A stretch of 64,000 bases of DNA from Sphingobacterium sp. lm-10 (GCF_023554555.1 NZ_JAMJWC010000001.1:558001-622000); one strand, 5' to 3'. Numbered from the stretch's first letter, positions 26,658 to 36,078 are shown. Numbers and translations are program-made. Notes: generated by a model not told the origin, from the letters alone.

Positions 26658-27923
26658 ATGAAGTGTACTTATCTAATAGGTTTTTTTGCCGCGCTGATAG
26701 CGGTATCATCTTGTTCGCCTAAGACGACTACAGGGGTTTTACGTTCGCCTGGTCAGAAAACAGGTCGTGTGGATGGTACGCGAGATCAAGCGGAAGCTGT
26801 TCGTGAAGATAAGTCACGTGATCTCGAAGAGCCTGTTTCGGAGAAAGCAAAATTGTATGCTGGCGGTACGATTGCCTTGATTCTACCTTTTCAACTGGAT
26901 AGGGTAGCTTCCAGCGCGGTCTCGGAAGAGGATGTAAAACGCTCCGCGCTGGCATTAGATTTCTATCAGGGATTTCAGATGGGTTTACAGCAAATCGCAA
27001 AATCCAATAAGCGCGTTGAACTGCAAGTACTGGATTCTCGCGATAATGCAGGGCACAACGCCAATTTGGCAAGATCTCAGGAAGTTAAGGATGCCATGCT
27101 TATTGTAGGGCCCATTTATCCGGCAGAGATCAAATCGTTTAGTGCTGCAATGATGAATTCCAATAATCGCGTGTTGCAGGTCAATCCTTTGGCAGCGACT
27201 ATGCCGACAGAGTTTAACCTTCCCAATTTGGTGTCGGTAACGCCTCCCATCAGTATTCACATGCGTGCGGTATCTGCCGAGTTGGCAAAAAACTATAAAA
27301 ATGGCGATGTTGTTGTCATTTATAATTCTGCAAATAGCGATCATCAACAGTTTATCCAAGGATTTCCCGATGATATCAAAGAACGACTTCCTTATGCGGA
27401 GGTTTTATCGGTGTCATCCCCATCTGAACTGAACGAAAGATTGACTTCAGGCGTGGTGTACCATATTATCAGCGGTACTACGGATAGAAATCAGCTGAAG
27501 GCGATGTTGAATGTAATGGACGAACGATCGCTGTCTGACAATATGGAATTCCGTCTTTATGGACATCCACTTTGGAGTCGGGTAGATTTCAGCTCATACA
27601 GTAACTTTACGTTCTATCGTCCGGTAATCACCTCGGAAAGTCATTTGAATCCATTGTCGAACGCAACACGCAGCTTTCAATCTGCGTACAAAAATGCTTA
27701 CGGTATAGAACCATCCGATCATGCCTACAAAGGTTTCGACTCGGGAACTTATTTTGGTAATCTATTGCAGAAATACGGCAACGATTACGCGGAGTATATC
27801 AATAAAGAAACTTTTGACGGATTGTATAGCAGCTATAAATTCAATCGTAACGATCGTTGGGGCTATGTAAATTTTGGCGTTAGTCTGATGGAGTATCGCT
27901 TTGGTAAATTCCAAGCCCGCTAA
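26658..27923 (+). CDS. Periplasmic-binding-fold lipoprotein
   Basis: A 421-residue lipoprotein (lipobox near VSSC, Cys about 19) with a Ser/Lys-rich linker and a type-I periplasmic-binding fold from about residue 70 to 400, as in branched-chain amino-acid receptors and LpoA-like proteins. Visible blocks are IALILPFQLD, LIVGPIYPAEIK and the NAYGIEPSDHAYKGFD segment near the C-terminus that matches this fold. There are no ABC permease genes nearby, so it may be a sensory or envelope-assembly lipoprotein rather than a transporter component. It lies between guaA and an RNA methyltransferase gene (8-bp gap). Confidence 0.75.
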   Translation: MKCTYLIGFFAALIAVSSCSPKTTTGVLRSPGQKTGRVDGTRDQAEAVREDKSRDLEEPVSEKAKLYAGGTIALILPFQLDRVASSAVSEEDVKRSALALDFYQGFQMGLQQIAKSNKRVELQVLDSRDNAGHNANLARSQEVKDAMLIVGPIYPAEIKSFSAAMMNSNNRVLQVNPLAATMPTEFNLPNLVSVTPPISIHMRAVSAELAKNYKNGDVVVIYNSANSDHQQFIQGFPDDIKERLPYAEVLSVSSPSELNERLTSGVVYHIISGTTDRNQLKAMLNVMDERSLSDNMEFRLYGHPLWSRVDFSSYSNFTFYRPVITSESHLNPLSNATRSFQSAYKNAYGIEPSDHAYKGFDSGTYFGNLLQKYGNDYAEYINKETFDGLYSSYKFNRNDRWGYVNFGVSLMEYRFGKFQAR

Positions 27924-27931
27924 AAGATACT

Positions 27932-29104
27932 ATGCTGGAGAAACGGGTAATGCATCAAATCCGGAACGCGATCAAAGTGCTGGAAAATTATCGATACGGC
28001 GAACCACTGTCCCGGTTTTTGACAAAATTCTACAAGTCGAATCGGCAAATGGGGTCTACGGACAGACGTATTACCTCTCGTTTATGTTATAATTATTTTC
28101 GTTTAGGCGCTGCTTTTACTGATCTGGATATAGAAGAGAAGTTGGTCGTTGCCGAATTCTTGTGCGAACAAAAAAGTGATGTGGTATCGGTCAAATATCC
28201 CGCTTGGAATACAGAGATCGCCAAGCCAGTGGAAGAAAAGATCGCATTGGTGGAAGAACGGTACGGCAAATTTCTGCAAGACGTCTTCCGGGTATTATCT
28301 GATGTCTCTTCCGAAGTGAATACAGCGATTTTCATTCCCAGTCTATTCATCCAACCAAAGCTATTTATTCGGGTAAAGAGAGCTAACCTCAGCCAAGTAT
28401 TGCGTGTACTGCAACAAGCAGAAGTGCCGCATGAGCACGTGAACGGGCAGACAATCGCATTTCCGAATGGCTTTAATGTAGCCGGTATCCGCGAAATTGC
28501 AGGTATGTACGAGGTACAGGATCTATCATCGCAACGTACGCAATCGTTGCTCCATCTACAAGCCGGAGAAGCCTGGTGGGATTGCTGTGCTGCATCTGGT
28601 GGCAAATCTCTGATGATGTTGGATCAATGTCCAGGTATCAAGCTGTTGGTGTCCGATATTCGCCTGACCATCTTGCGTAATTTGCAAGAACGTTTTGAGC
28701 AGGCGGGCATTAGTAATTCAGATTACAGGCAAAAGATCTTAGACCTGTCGCAACCGGTAATCCACCTGATGGAAGGAGAGCAGTTTGATGGAATCCTTGT
28801 CGATGCCCCGTGCACCGGATCAGGTACTTGGGGGCGCACACCGGAGATGATGATGCAGTTTGATGCAAAATCACTATCCCGTTTTTCTCATTTACAACGC
28901 GATATTATAAGAAATGTCCTCCCATTTTTAAAATCAGGAGGACAATTACTATATATTACCTGTTCGGTGTTTGCTGATGAAAATGAAGTCGTTACATCTT
29001 ATGTGAAACAGAATTATGGCTTGCAATTAATCCATGAAGAGTACCTATTAGGTTACGGAGAACAAGCGGATTCGATGTATATTGCTCGTTTTCAAAAAAA
29101 CTAA
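27932..29104 (+). CDS. RsmB/NOP2-family RNA (cytosine-5) methyltransferase
   Basis: A 390-residue SAM-dependent m5C methyltransferase. The N-terminal helical region (about 1-150) resembles the NusB-like part of RsmB. The Rossmann domain contains the SAM motif WDCCAASGGKS near residue 213, the motif IV block VDAPCTGSGTW and the catalytic TCS in LYITCSVF. Likely target is 16S rRNA C967 as for RsmB, though other NOP-family targets are possible. Its 3' end converges on the UspA gene with only 3 bp between. Confidence 0.85.
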   Translation: MLEKRVMHQIRNAIKVLENYRYGEPLSRFLTKFYKSNRQMGSTDRRITSRLCYNYFRLGAAFTDLDIEEKLVVAEFLCEQKSDVVSVKYPAWNTEIAKPVEEKIALVEERYGKFLQDVFRVLSDVSSEVNTAIFIPSLFIQPKLFIRVKRANLSQVLRVLQQAEVPHEHVNGQTIAFPNGFNVAGIREIAGMYEVQDLSSQRTQSLLHLQAGEAWWDCCAASGGKSLMMLDQCPGIKLLVSDIRLTILRNLQERFEQAGISNSDYRQKILDLSQPVIHLMEGEQFDGILVDAPCTGSGTWGRTPEMMMQFDAKSLSRFSHLQRDIIRNVLPFLKSGGQLLYITCSVFADENEVVTSYVKQNYGLQLIHEEYLLGYGEQADSMYIARFQKN

Positions 29105-29107
29105 ATC

Positions 29108-29578
29108 TTATTCTTCGTCAGAGTGACCTGGTACAACCAATACCGGACAAGTGGATTTACGAATGACGGATTCTGCAACACTTCCCGAGAGGAAATGATC
29201 AAATCCAGTTCGCCCATTTGTACCCATGATAATCAAGTCTGCTTTCCACTCTTCGGCGGTAGTCAGAATTTCGTCGCGTACGGTACCAATTGTATTGAAT
29301 ATGGTAATCTCTTTCGCGCCAGAGAACTGACTACGTAAGCCTTCTAGATGCCGTTCGGCAGCGTTCTGTTGTACTTCCGAAACCTCAGGTACTACAATAG
29401 GCTGCTGTCCAAGCAATGGATCGGCTCCAAAATTGGCGGGAGCAGTTACTGGCGTCACCGTTAACAAAGCTACCGTTGACTGCCAGCCATTTACCAATGG
29501 TTTCGCATATTCCACTGCCTTTTCAGAACAGGGGCTGTCATCAAGCGCAATCAGTATTCTCTCAAATTTATTTTCCAT
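29108..29578 (-). CDS. Universal stress protein (UspA family)
   Basis: A 156-residue single-domain UspA protein. I start it at the ATG at 29578, giving the usual MENKFERILIALDDS N-terminus; the open frame extends 28 codons further without family similarity. The ATP-type loop GTNGRTGFDHFLSGSVAESV near residue 122 matches ATP-binding Usp proteins. Cytoplasmic. Function is a general stress role known for the family. Confidence 0.88.
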   Translation of the reverse strand: MENKFERILIALDDSPCSEKAVEYAKPLVNGWQSTVALLTVTPVTAPANFGADPLLGQQPIVVPEVSEVQQNAAERHLEGLRSQFSGAKEITIFNTIGTVRDEILTTAEEWKADLIIMGTNGRTGFDHFLSGSVAESVIRKSTCPVLVVPGHSDEE

Positions 29579-29715
29579 CTTGTAAATAGCTTTAGTTTTG
29601 TTCTTAACAGAATAACCAGTAGGATGGTTTTTTTGTTTTATTATCGAGATAATTACCCGCATCTTATTGTATTTCCCTTCATAAAGGAATCAGAAAATAC
29701 CCCTAACTTGCAGCA

Positions 29716-30504
29716 ATGAAAAGACAGGCTGTTTGTAATTTATCTATAGTTCCGCTTAGGGCAGAACCTTCACATCGTAGCGAGCAGGTCTCCCAACTGC
29801 TTTTTGGAGAATACTTCACGATTCTCGAAGAACGTCCGGAATGGCTGTTGATCAAATGTGCCGATCCAGCCTATGAAGGATGGATACAACGTGGACAATA
29901 TGCTACGCTGGAAAGAGCTTCGACTGATTTTACCATTGTTGATGTGAAGGATGCCATCGTTACAATAGGAGAGAATAGACCATTTCCGCTGTTGCATGGA
30001 TGTGTATTGCCTAATGCGGAAGAGATGATCTTAGACGATCAAACTTGCTTAATACAAGGATCTATACGAAAACCTTCTCTACTTGATTTTGAAGACGAGT
30101 TTCCCAAATTGATCGATTACTATCTAGGTGCACCGTACTTGTGGGGAGGTCGAAGCCGTTTTGGAATTGACTGTTCTGGGCTAGTGCAATTGATATTTCG
30201 GCATTTTGCCGTTTCTCTAAGCAGAGATGCTTCCCAGCAAGCATTGCAGGGAGAAACTATCGATTTTTTGCAGGAGGTTAAAGTAGGTGATCTGGCTTTT
30301 TTTGATAACGAAGAAGGACATATTACTCATGTAGGTATTTTGTTAGATCCGGAATCAATCTTGCATGCCTCCGCTAATGTACGCATTGATCAGATAGATA
30401 CGACCGGGATCTATAATGCCAAGCTGAAAACGTATACCCATCGTTTGCGCATCATCAAACGTATTCTTACCGATAGCTTAATACAAGAAAATCCTACTGA
30501 ATAA
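29716..30504 (+). CDS. C40 family NlpC/P60 cell-wall peptidase with SH3 domains
   Basis: A 262-residue protein with two SH3b-like segments (about 1-60 and 70-120) followed by an NlpC/P60 domain (about 125-250). The nucleophile is in IDCSGLVQL (Cys153), the catalytic histidine in GHITHVGILL and the third residue in ILHASA. The architecture matches gamma-D-glutamyl-L-diamino acid endopeptidases (YkfC or dipeptidyl-peptidase VI type) that trim murein peptides. No N-terminal signal peptide, so a cytoplasmic murein-peptide recycling role is plausible. The last codons form one arm of a 23-bp hairpin. Confidence 0.85.
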   Translation: MKRQAVCNLSIVPLRAEPSHRSEQVSQLLFGEYFTILEERPEWLLIKCADPAYEGWIQRGQYATLERASTDFTIVDVKDAIVTIGENRPFPLLHGCVLPNAEEMILDDQTCLIQGSIRKPSLLDFEDEFPKLIDYYLGAPYLWGGRSRFGIDCSGLVQLIFRHFAVSLSRDASQQALQGETIDFLQEVKVGDLAFFDNEEGHITHVGILLDPESILHASANVRIDQIDTTGIYNAKLKTYTHRLRIIKRILTDSLIQENPTE

Positions 30505-30531
30505 TACTTTCAGTAGGATTTTCTTGTATTA
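30479..30531. terminator. 23-bp perfect hairpin over the C40 stop codon, bidirectional terminator
   Basis: Arms 30479-30501 and 30509-30531 are perfectly complementary, with a 7-nt loop beginning at the TAA stop of the C40 peptidase gene. The left arm is coding sequence. The convergent aminotransferase gene ends 12 bp further on, so both transcripts form the structure. Confidence 0.75.
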
Positions 30532-30543
30532 CGGAATAGCCTA

Positions 30544-31752
30544 TTATTCTGCTATCGTGGTTCTCCCTGGATAAGCAATTAGAGCTTTCTCCAAACAAAC
30601 CAAAGCTTTCTTTAGCTCTTCTTGATGTAATACATAGGCCAGACGAACTTCGTCTTGTCCGGCATCTTTGGAGCTATAGAAACCTGCTGCTGGAGCCATC
30701 ATTACCGTTTCGTTTTCGTATTCAAATGATTCTAACATCCATTGACAAAATTTATCAGAATTGTCAATCGGAAAACGGGCTACCACATAAAAAGCACCAC
30801 CTGGGTTAGGGCAATATACGCCTGGTATGGCATTTAATCCCGCCACTAATAGATCTCTTCTTTCAGTATATTCTTCCAATACTTCATCAAAGTAGCTTTG
30901 TGGTGTGTCTACCGCCGCAGTAGCTGCTATCTGTGCTACCGCGGGAGGGGATAAACGAGCTTGAGCAAACTTCAATGCTACCTGATAAAGCGCGGCGTTC
31001 TTCGTAATTAAACAACCCAAGCGCGCACCGCAAGCGGAATAGCGTTTAGAAACCGTATCAAATACGACCACATGGTTTTCAAGACCATCCAGGTGCATTG
31101 GCGAAATAAACTCTTTATTGTCGTAACAGAATTCACGATACGCCTCATCGGCAAAAAGATATAAATCGTATTTCAGACAAAGGGTTTTCAATGCCTCTAG
31201 CTCTTCGCGAGAATACAAATAGCCAGTTGGGTTGTTGGGATTACAAATTACAATTGCCTTGGTCTTATCGCTGATCACTTTTTCAAATTCAGCAATACTA
31301 GGTAGGGCAAAGCCATCTTCTATATACGACATAATTGGGCGAAGAGTCACATCTGCCGGACAGGCAAACCCATTATAATTTGCGTAGAATGGTTCTGGGA
31401 TGATGATCTCATCTCCCGGGTTTAAGCAAGCCTGCATAGCGATCGAAATGGCTTCTGATCCTCCATTAGTGACCAAGATCTGATCTGCGCTGATATTATA
31501 TGTTAACTTATTATAGTATTCTACCAGTTTGCTGCGATAGGTGCTCGTACCTTCAGATGGTGTGTAAGCCCACACATCAAAATCAATATCGCGAATGGCT
31601 TGCAGCATGCCAGCTGGCGTTTTGATATCGGGTTGTCCAATATTTAGATGATAGATTTTTTTGCCATCTTTCTTGGCCTGATCGGCAAACGGCGTAAGCT
31701 TCCGGATGGGAGAGGCGGGCATCTGATGTCCGCGTGATGATATCGTTGGCAT
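30544..31752 (-). CDS. Class I/II PLP-dependent aminotransferase
   Basis: A 402-residue fold-type I aminotransferase of the aspartate aminotransferase group. The PLP lysine is in DTVSKRYSACGARLG near residue 238, with upstream family blocks LNIGQPD, NPNNPTGYLYSREEL and FADEAYREF. No signal peptide. The likely reaction is amino transfer between an L-amino acid and 2-oxoglutarate; the exact substrate is not decidable. Monocistronic, converging on the C40 peptidase gene through a shared hairpin. Confidence 0.88.
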   Translation of the reverse strand: MPTISSRGHQMPASPIRKLTPFADQAKKDGKKIYHLNIGQPDIKTPAGMLQAIRDIDFDVWAYTPSEGTSTYRSKLVEYYNKLTYNISADQILVTNGGSEAISIAMQACLNPGDEIIIPEPFYANYNGFACPADVTLRPIMSYIEDGFALPSIAEFEKVISDKTKAIVICNPNNPTGYLYSREELEALKTLCLKYDLYLFADEAYREFCYDNKEFISPMHLDGLENHVVVFDTVSKRYSACGARLGCLITKNAALYQVALKFAQARLSPPAVAQIAATAAVDTPQSYFDEVLEEYTERRDLLVAGLNAIPGVYCPNPGGAFYVVARFPIDNSDKFCQWMLESFEYENETVMMAPAAGFYSSKDAGQDEVRLAYVLHQEELKKALVCLEKALIAYPGRTTIAE

Positions 31753-31852
31753 AGTACTCTTAAATTTTGCGCTAAGTTACTAAATTCCTGATTTGCGTAG
31801 TCTTGAAAAACGGATATATCGACGTTGTGCGAGGAAAACTCGTTAATACAAA

Positions 31853-31883
31853 AAAAGCTACCCTTAACAAAAGAGTAGCTTTT
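31853..31883 (-). terminator. Rho-independent terminator of the DUF1573 gene
   Basis: Arms AAAAGCTAC (31853-31861) and GTAGCTTTT (31875-31883). Read on the minus strand the stem is followed by further T residues. It lies 28 bp past the DUF1573 stop. Confidence 0.75.
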
Positions 31884-31911
31884 AAACTGTATCGAGTGTG
31901 AAAAGATTGCT

Positions 31912-32286
31912 CTATTCTACGTTTCCTTTGATCGTCAAATTCTTTACCGGTGTGTTGGTATTAGATTTTACAATAAATGATTTTGTAAAAGGACCTTTAA
32001 CACTCGCGTCATAAGTTACATTGATTGCTCCAGTCTCTCCCGGTTTTACAGGAGCCTTCGTGAAATCTGCTACCGAACATCCGCAGGTAGGTCTTACTTC
32101 GGATATAATAATAGGCGAATCGCCATCATTAGTGAAGGTAAATTCAAACGATGCTGGCTTGTTCTGCGGAATCTTACCAAAATCGTGAGTTTCTGTACTG
32201 AATTTAAATGTGCCTTGTACTAATGACATGGATGTCAGACCTACAAGAACTACGAACGCTACAATTACACTGCTTATCTTTTTCAT
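31912..32286 (-). CDS. DUF1573 secreted protein
   Basis: A 124-residue exported protein. A signal peptide (about 1-24, hydrophobic core VIVAFVVLVGL) precedes a single ASH/Ig-like DUF1573 domain with HDFGKIPQNKPASFEFTFTN, the conserved PTCGCSV motif near residue 67 and a C-terminal strand ending in IKGNVE. DUF1573 proteins are abundant in Bacteroidota; their function is unknown. Monocistronic with its own -7 box and terminator. Confidence 0.87.
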   Translation of the reverse strand: MKKISSVIVAFVVLVGLTSMSLVQGTFKFSTETHDFGKIPQNKPASFEFTFTNDGDSPIIISEVRPTCGCSVADFTKAPVKPGETGAINVTYDASVKGPFTKSFIVKSNTNTPVKNLTIKGNVE

Positions 32287-32326
32287 CTTAACTAGTTCTT
32301 TACGTTTATCCCTTCAATTCTCAGAC

Positions 32327-32334
32327 CAAAAGTA
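32327..32334 (-). promoter_or_regulatory. -7 box of the DUF1573 gene
   Basis: TACTTTTG on the minus strand matches TAnnTTTG and gives a leader of about 35 nt. No convincing -33 box is seen at the expected distance. Confidence 0.45.
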
Positions 32335-32497
32335 TTGTTTTGTGTCGGTAAAATGTATAATTCATTTATTTATCGATACAAATATTACACTTTAAGACCT
32401 TCGAAATTATACGAATATACGCCGATTATTTGACATTTCAGAAATAGCCGATGTAATGCCTCATAGGGTACAGACAAGATCCTTTTAGTCTTTCGTA

Positions 32498-32528
32498 TTG
32501 CTTTTCAATCAAAAAAAGTGTAATTTTA
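32498..32528 (+). promoter_or_regulatory. Promoter of recQ
   Basis: TTG (32498-32500), a 20-bp spacer and TAATTTTA (32521-32528), one mismatch to the -7 consensus. This predicts a leader of about 65 nt before the ATG at 32601 and argues against the longer open frame starting at 32547. Confidence 0.45.
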
Positions 32529-32600
32529 TGTTACTGTTTTTCCTACGTGTTCGACAGATTTTATATTGAGTGCATACATCTGTATATTTCATCTAATTCT

Positions 32601-34796
32601 ATGGATATAGAAAAATCACTATTTGATAACTTGCAAGAATTTTTTGGGTTTGATACGTTCAAAGGTGATCAAGAAGCGATTATTACGAATGTGTTAAATA
32701 AAAAAGACACGTTTGTGATCATGCCTACCGGAGGTGGTAAATCAATCTGTTATCAACTTCCTGCCTTGATGAGTCAAGGTACTGCCATTGTCATTTCACC
32801 TTTAATTGCCTTGATGAAAAATCAAGTCGATCAATTGAGGGCTTTTGGTGGTAGTGATAGCATCGCACACTTCTTAAATTCTTCCCTAACCAAAAGTGAA
32901 GTTACCCGCGTCAAAGACGATGTGATACAAGGAAAAACCAAGTTACTGTATGTTGCTCCAGAATCGTTGGGTAAAGAGGATAACATCCAGTTTTTGCGCA
33001 ATATCACAGTATCTTTTGTGGCGGTAGATGAGGCTCACTGTATTTCGGAATGGGGGCACGATTTCCGTCCGGAATACCGAAAAATCAGGCAAGTCATCAA
33101 CGGAATAGGAGACAATATAGCCATTATTGCCTTAACAGCAACAGCTACACCAAAGGTGCAGTCAGACATTCGTAAGAACTTGCAAATGAACGATGCAAGT
33201 CTATTTAAATCTTCCTTTAATCGAACTAATTTATATTACGAAGTACGCCCTAAACGCGACGTAGTAAAGGAGATCGTACGTTTTATTCGAAACAATGCTG
33301 GCAAGACAGGAATCGTGTATTGCCTAAGTCGCAAGAAGGTGGAAGAGATTGCGGAAGTCTTAAATATTAATGGCATAAAAGCGCTGCCTTATCATGCCGG
33401 TCTGGATGCCAAAGTGCGTGCAGATACACAAGATAAGTTTCTGATGGAAGATGTGGAAGTGATTGTCGCTACGATCGCCTTCGGAATGGGCATCGACAAA
33501 CCAGATGTACGATTTGTGATCCACCACGATATTCCGAAATCCATGGAAGGCTATTATCAGGAAACCGGTCGTGCCGGTCGTGATGGTGGCGAAGGGGTTT
33601 GTGTTGCTTTTTATTCGGAAAAGGACATTGAGAAGCTGACGAAGTTTATGAAAGATAAGCCCGTGGCAGAGCGGGAGATAGGTACACAAATTCTAAAAGA
33701 AGTCATTGACTATTCTGAGTCTGCGGTCTGTAGAAGGAAACAAATTCTGCATTATTTCGGAGAATCCTTTGATGAGACGGGCTGTAGCAGTATGTGTGAT
33801 AATTGCCGGTCTTCACGCACCTATTTGGATGCGGAGTCTGCCATTTTGCAAGTGTTAGGCTTCATTAAGGAGCAGGGCGATAAATTTGATGATCATCACA
33901 TCATTAATGTGATGATGGGACAAAATAACCAACCCGTTTCATCCTACAAACACGATGTACACCCACTTTTCGGAACAGGAAAAGAGCAGGGTGTGATCTA
34001 CTGGAAATCTGTTATCAGACAAGCTGAACTGGCAGATTTTATTAAGAAAGACATAGATCATTATGGATTATTGATATTGACAGAGTCCGGAAATAAATAT
34101 TTGACAAATCCGTATCCTATGAAGTTTGTGCTCAACAAACCCATGGAAGCTGCGGATTCATCTGGCTCTTCGATCTCATTGATAAACCCGAATGGAAGTA
34201 CCTTGGATACAGCATTGTTGCAATTGCTGAAAGATTTGCGCAAGAAAATTGCTAAGCAGAAATCTTTGCCACCATTTGTGATATTTCAAGATCCCTCGTT
34301 GGATGAAATGTGTACACACTATCCCGTTACAATAGACGAGCTAAAGCAGATACATGGCGTAGGAAGTGGTAAAGCCATGAAGTTTGGGGCACCATTCGCG
34401 GAGCTCATTCGCAAATACGTGGAGGATAATGATATTGATCGTCCACAAGACTTGGTGATCAAGAGTACTGCCAACAAATCGGCCTTGAAGGTGTCTATTA
34501 TTCAAAATATAGACCGGAAGATAGGGCTAGATGACATTGCTTCTTCCAAAGGGATCAGTTACGAAGATATGCTACGCGAGGTAGAATCCATCGTTAACTC
34601 GGGCACTAAATTAAATATTGCCTATTTCGTGGATGAAATGATCGACCAGGATCGCCAAGATGAGGTGTACGAGTATTTTCTATCGGCAGATATTGATACG
34701 GTGAAAAGCGCACTTAATGAGTTGGGCGAGGCGGACTACACGTATGAGGATATTCAATTGATGCGCATCAAATTTATGTCGGAATTAGGCAATTAA
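32601..34796 (+). CDS. recQ: ATP-dependent DNA helicase RecQ
   Basis: A 731-residue 3'-5' DNA helicase. Visible are Walker A (MPTGGGKSICYQLP), the DEAH box (AVDEAHCISEWGHDFR), the TATAT motif, motif VI (QETGRAGRDG), the RecQ zinc cysteines (CRRKQIL, CSSMCDNC) and a winged helix. An HRDC domain follows (about 515-590), then a C-terminal helical extension typical of Bacteroidota RecQ. The open frame begins at 32547, but the ATG at 32601 starts the conserved N-terminus. Confidence 0.95.
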   Translation: MDIEKSLFDNLQEFFGFDTFKGDQEAIITNVLNKKDTFVIMPTGGGKSICYQLPALMSQGTAIVISPLIALMKNQVDQLRAFGGSDSIAHFLNSSLTKSEVTRVKDDVIQGKTKLLYVAPESLGKEDNIQFLRNITVSFVAVDEAHCISEWGHDFRPEYRKIRQVINGIGDNIAIIALTATATPKVQSDIRKNLQMNDASLFKSSFNRTNLYYEVRPKRDVVKEIVRFIRNNAGKTGIVYCLSRKKVEEIAEVLNINGIKALPYHAGLDAKVRADTQDKFLMEDVEVIVATIAFGMGIDKPDVRFVIHHDIPKSMEGYYQETGRAGRDGGEGVCVAFYSEKDIEKLTKFMKDKPVAEREIGTQILKEVIDYSESAVCRRKQILHYFGESFDETGCSSMCDNCRSSRTYLDAESAILQVLGFIKEQGDKFDDHHIINVMMGQNNQPVSSYKHDVHPLFGTGKEQGVIYWKSVIRQAELADFIKKDIDHYGLLILTESGNKYLTNPYPMKFVLNKPMEAADSSGSSISLINPNGSTLDTALLQLLKDLRKKIAKQKSLPPFVIFQDPSLDEMCTHYPVTIDELKQIHGVGSGKAMKFGAPFAELIRKYVEDNDIDRPQDLVIKSTANKSALKVSIIQNIDRKIGLDDIASSKGISYEDMLREVESIVNSGTKLNIAYFVDEMIDQDRQDEVYEYFLSADIDTVKSALNELGEADYTYEDIQLMRIKFMSELGN

Positions 34797-34807
34797 TTAG
34801 ATGCGCA

Positions 34808-34841
34808 ACTACTTGCTTAGCGTACGCGCCAAGCAAGTAGT
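34808..34841. terminator. Hairpin over the rlmF stop codon, bidirectional
   Basis: ACTACTTGCTT (34808-34818) pairs with AAGCAAGTAGT (34831-34841), with a GC-rich loop containing GCGTACGC. It covers the last codons of rlmF and lies 11 bp past recQ, so it can terminate both convergent transcripts. Confidence 0.65.
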
Positions 34842-35692
34842 CTAGAAATTTTTTGTCCCTGTTGCATGGCAATAATTTCAATTTGCGGTACTTTGTGATA
34901 CTCCAACACGGCTATCAATGGTTTTAAGTGATCTTTATCTGCCACTAATGCGGTGCACCAAGTAAGTTGATCTTTGTAAGTAAGGCTATCGTAAATCAGT
35001 TGAGTAACAAATGCCTTCTCACCACCGTCATGCCACAATTCATTGGCCAGGCCTCCAAAATTCTGAACTGGTAAACCTTTGCCTTGGTGCAATTTGTCAT
35101 TTTTATTGACCACTTTTTTCCAGTGTTGCTCCCGAGAGCTATAGAACGGCGGGTTACAGATAATCGCATCAAAACGATCCTGAGGACGAATTACACCTTT
35201 TAAAATCTGTGTACTATCCGGCTGGTGCCTAAGCAAGATTCTCTTTTTTACTTGCGGATTTGCTTCTAATATCTCATACGCATTATCCAAAGAGGGAGCG
35301 TGCGTATCTGTCGCCGTAAAGCTCCAGGGAAACATCGATGCACCCAACAGTGGGTAAATTAAGCTGGAACCCGTGCCGATATCCAAAATACGCATCGGTT
35401 TATCGTCAGGAATAAGTTCGGTGAGATGATGCAAGTAATCTGCGCGCCCTGGGATTGGTGGGCACAAGCTATTGGCCACCAGCTTCCAGCCTTTAATCTG
35501 GTAGTATGCGGCGAGTAAAGCTTTATTCAACGTAAATACCGCTTCTGGATTTTTGAAATCAATGGATTCAGTGCCACGAGGGGTGGTCATGATAAATTCC
35601 TTCAATGCAGGCTCTGCTGCCGTGAGTTTTTTGAAATCATATCCGTCAAGATGTCTGTTATTATAATGGAGGGTCTGCGAAGTATTTGCCAT
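34817..35692 (-). CDS. rlmF: 23S rRNA (adenine1618-N6)-methyltransferase
   Basis: A 291-residue SAM-dependent methyltransferase. The family-specific N-terminal LHYNNRHLDGYDF, CPPIPGRADYLH near residue 77, the SAM motif ILDIGTGSS near 98 and the adenine-methyltransferase catalytic motif NPPFYSS near 180 identify RlmF (YbiN). It methylates A1618 of 23S rRNA. Length is normal. Divergent from nothing nearby; about 190 bp separate its start from the accessory island. Confidence 0.93.
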   Translation of the reverse strand: MANTSQTLHYNNRHLDGYDFKKLTAAEPALKEFIMTTPRGTESIDFKNPEAVFTLNKALLAAYYQIKGWKLVANSLCPPIPGRADYLHHLTELIPDDKPMRILDIGTGSSLIYPLLGASMFPWSFTATDTHAPSLDNAYEILEANPQVKKRILLRHQPDSTQILKGVIRPQDRFDAIICNPPFYSSREQHWKKVVNKNDKLHQGKGLPVQNFGGLANELWHDGGEKAFVTQLIYDSLTYKDQLTWCTALVADKDHLKPLIAVLEYHKVPQIEIIAMQQGQKISRLLAWRVR

Positions 35693-35709
35693 GAGAATGT
35701 TTTACCGCA

Positions 35710-35717
35710 CAAAGATA
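35710..35717 (-). promoter_or_regulatory. -7 box of rlmF
   Basis: TATCTTTG on the minus strand, a full match to TAnnTTTG, 17 bp before the ATG. The -33 region shows only a partial match. Confidence 0.45.
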
Positions 35718-35883
35718 CCATTTCTATTTATCGAAACAGCTTGTAATGAACAATTACCATCTTTCCTATCATAGAATATTCTAAGTTCTAATCAGGTTAT
35801 TGTACATGCTAAGCCTGATTGAATAGCAAACTTGCTATGATATTACCAAGAATTTTTCTGTATAGCATTTCCGAGATTTATTC

Positions 35884-36078
35884 CTAACAATCATTGCTCT
35901 GCGTACTTAAGGGTTTCCTGCCTTCCAAGACGTCTTTCACCTGCTGCCAATCCGGACGGTGGATCTGCGGAGAATCAGAGTTGGCACTGCCGCCGTGCGA
36001 ACGCACGAACTCGTTGATCTTGTCCTGGAAAGATTTCCATAAAGCGTCGGCTTGAAGAAACAGAAATCCATTTTCCAT
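35884..36078 (-). pseudogene. Orphan tail module 4 of the island lipoprotein
   Basis: A 64-residue ORF nearly identical to the C-terminal tail of the 38313-39917 lipoprotein. The shared core runs from QADALWKSF through KINEFVRSHGG and PQIHRPDWQQVKDVLEG to the terminal SNDC. It begins with ATG and MENGF, equivalent to MGNGF in module 2, and has lost the FPFRQ segment by point changes (FLFLQ). Following the broken third membrane gene by 26 bp, it closes the array. It could be a silent recombination donor or an expressed small protein; the first is favoured by comparison with orphan toxin tails. Confidence 0.6.

Larger units (their letters stand above)
32287..32600. other. Intergenic region between DUF1573 and recQ
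   Basis: A 314-bp AT-rich divergent spacer. It holds a -7 box for each flanking gene (32327-32334 minus, 32498-32528 plus). I see no RNA gene, repeat or convincing small ORF in the remainder. Confidence 0.6.

Noticed and set aside
28093-28605. 170-codon minus-strand frame inside the RsmB-like gene
   Set aside because: Shadow frame, rich in Ser/Thr/Cys as expected for antisense reading; the plus-strand gene has intact motifs.
32547-32600. Upstream extension of RecQ by 18 codons
   Set aside because: The extension has no RecQ similarity, and the ATG at 32601 begins the conserved N-terminus.
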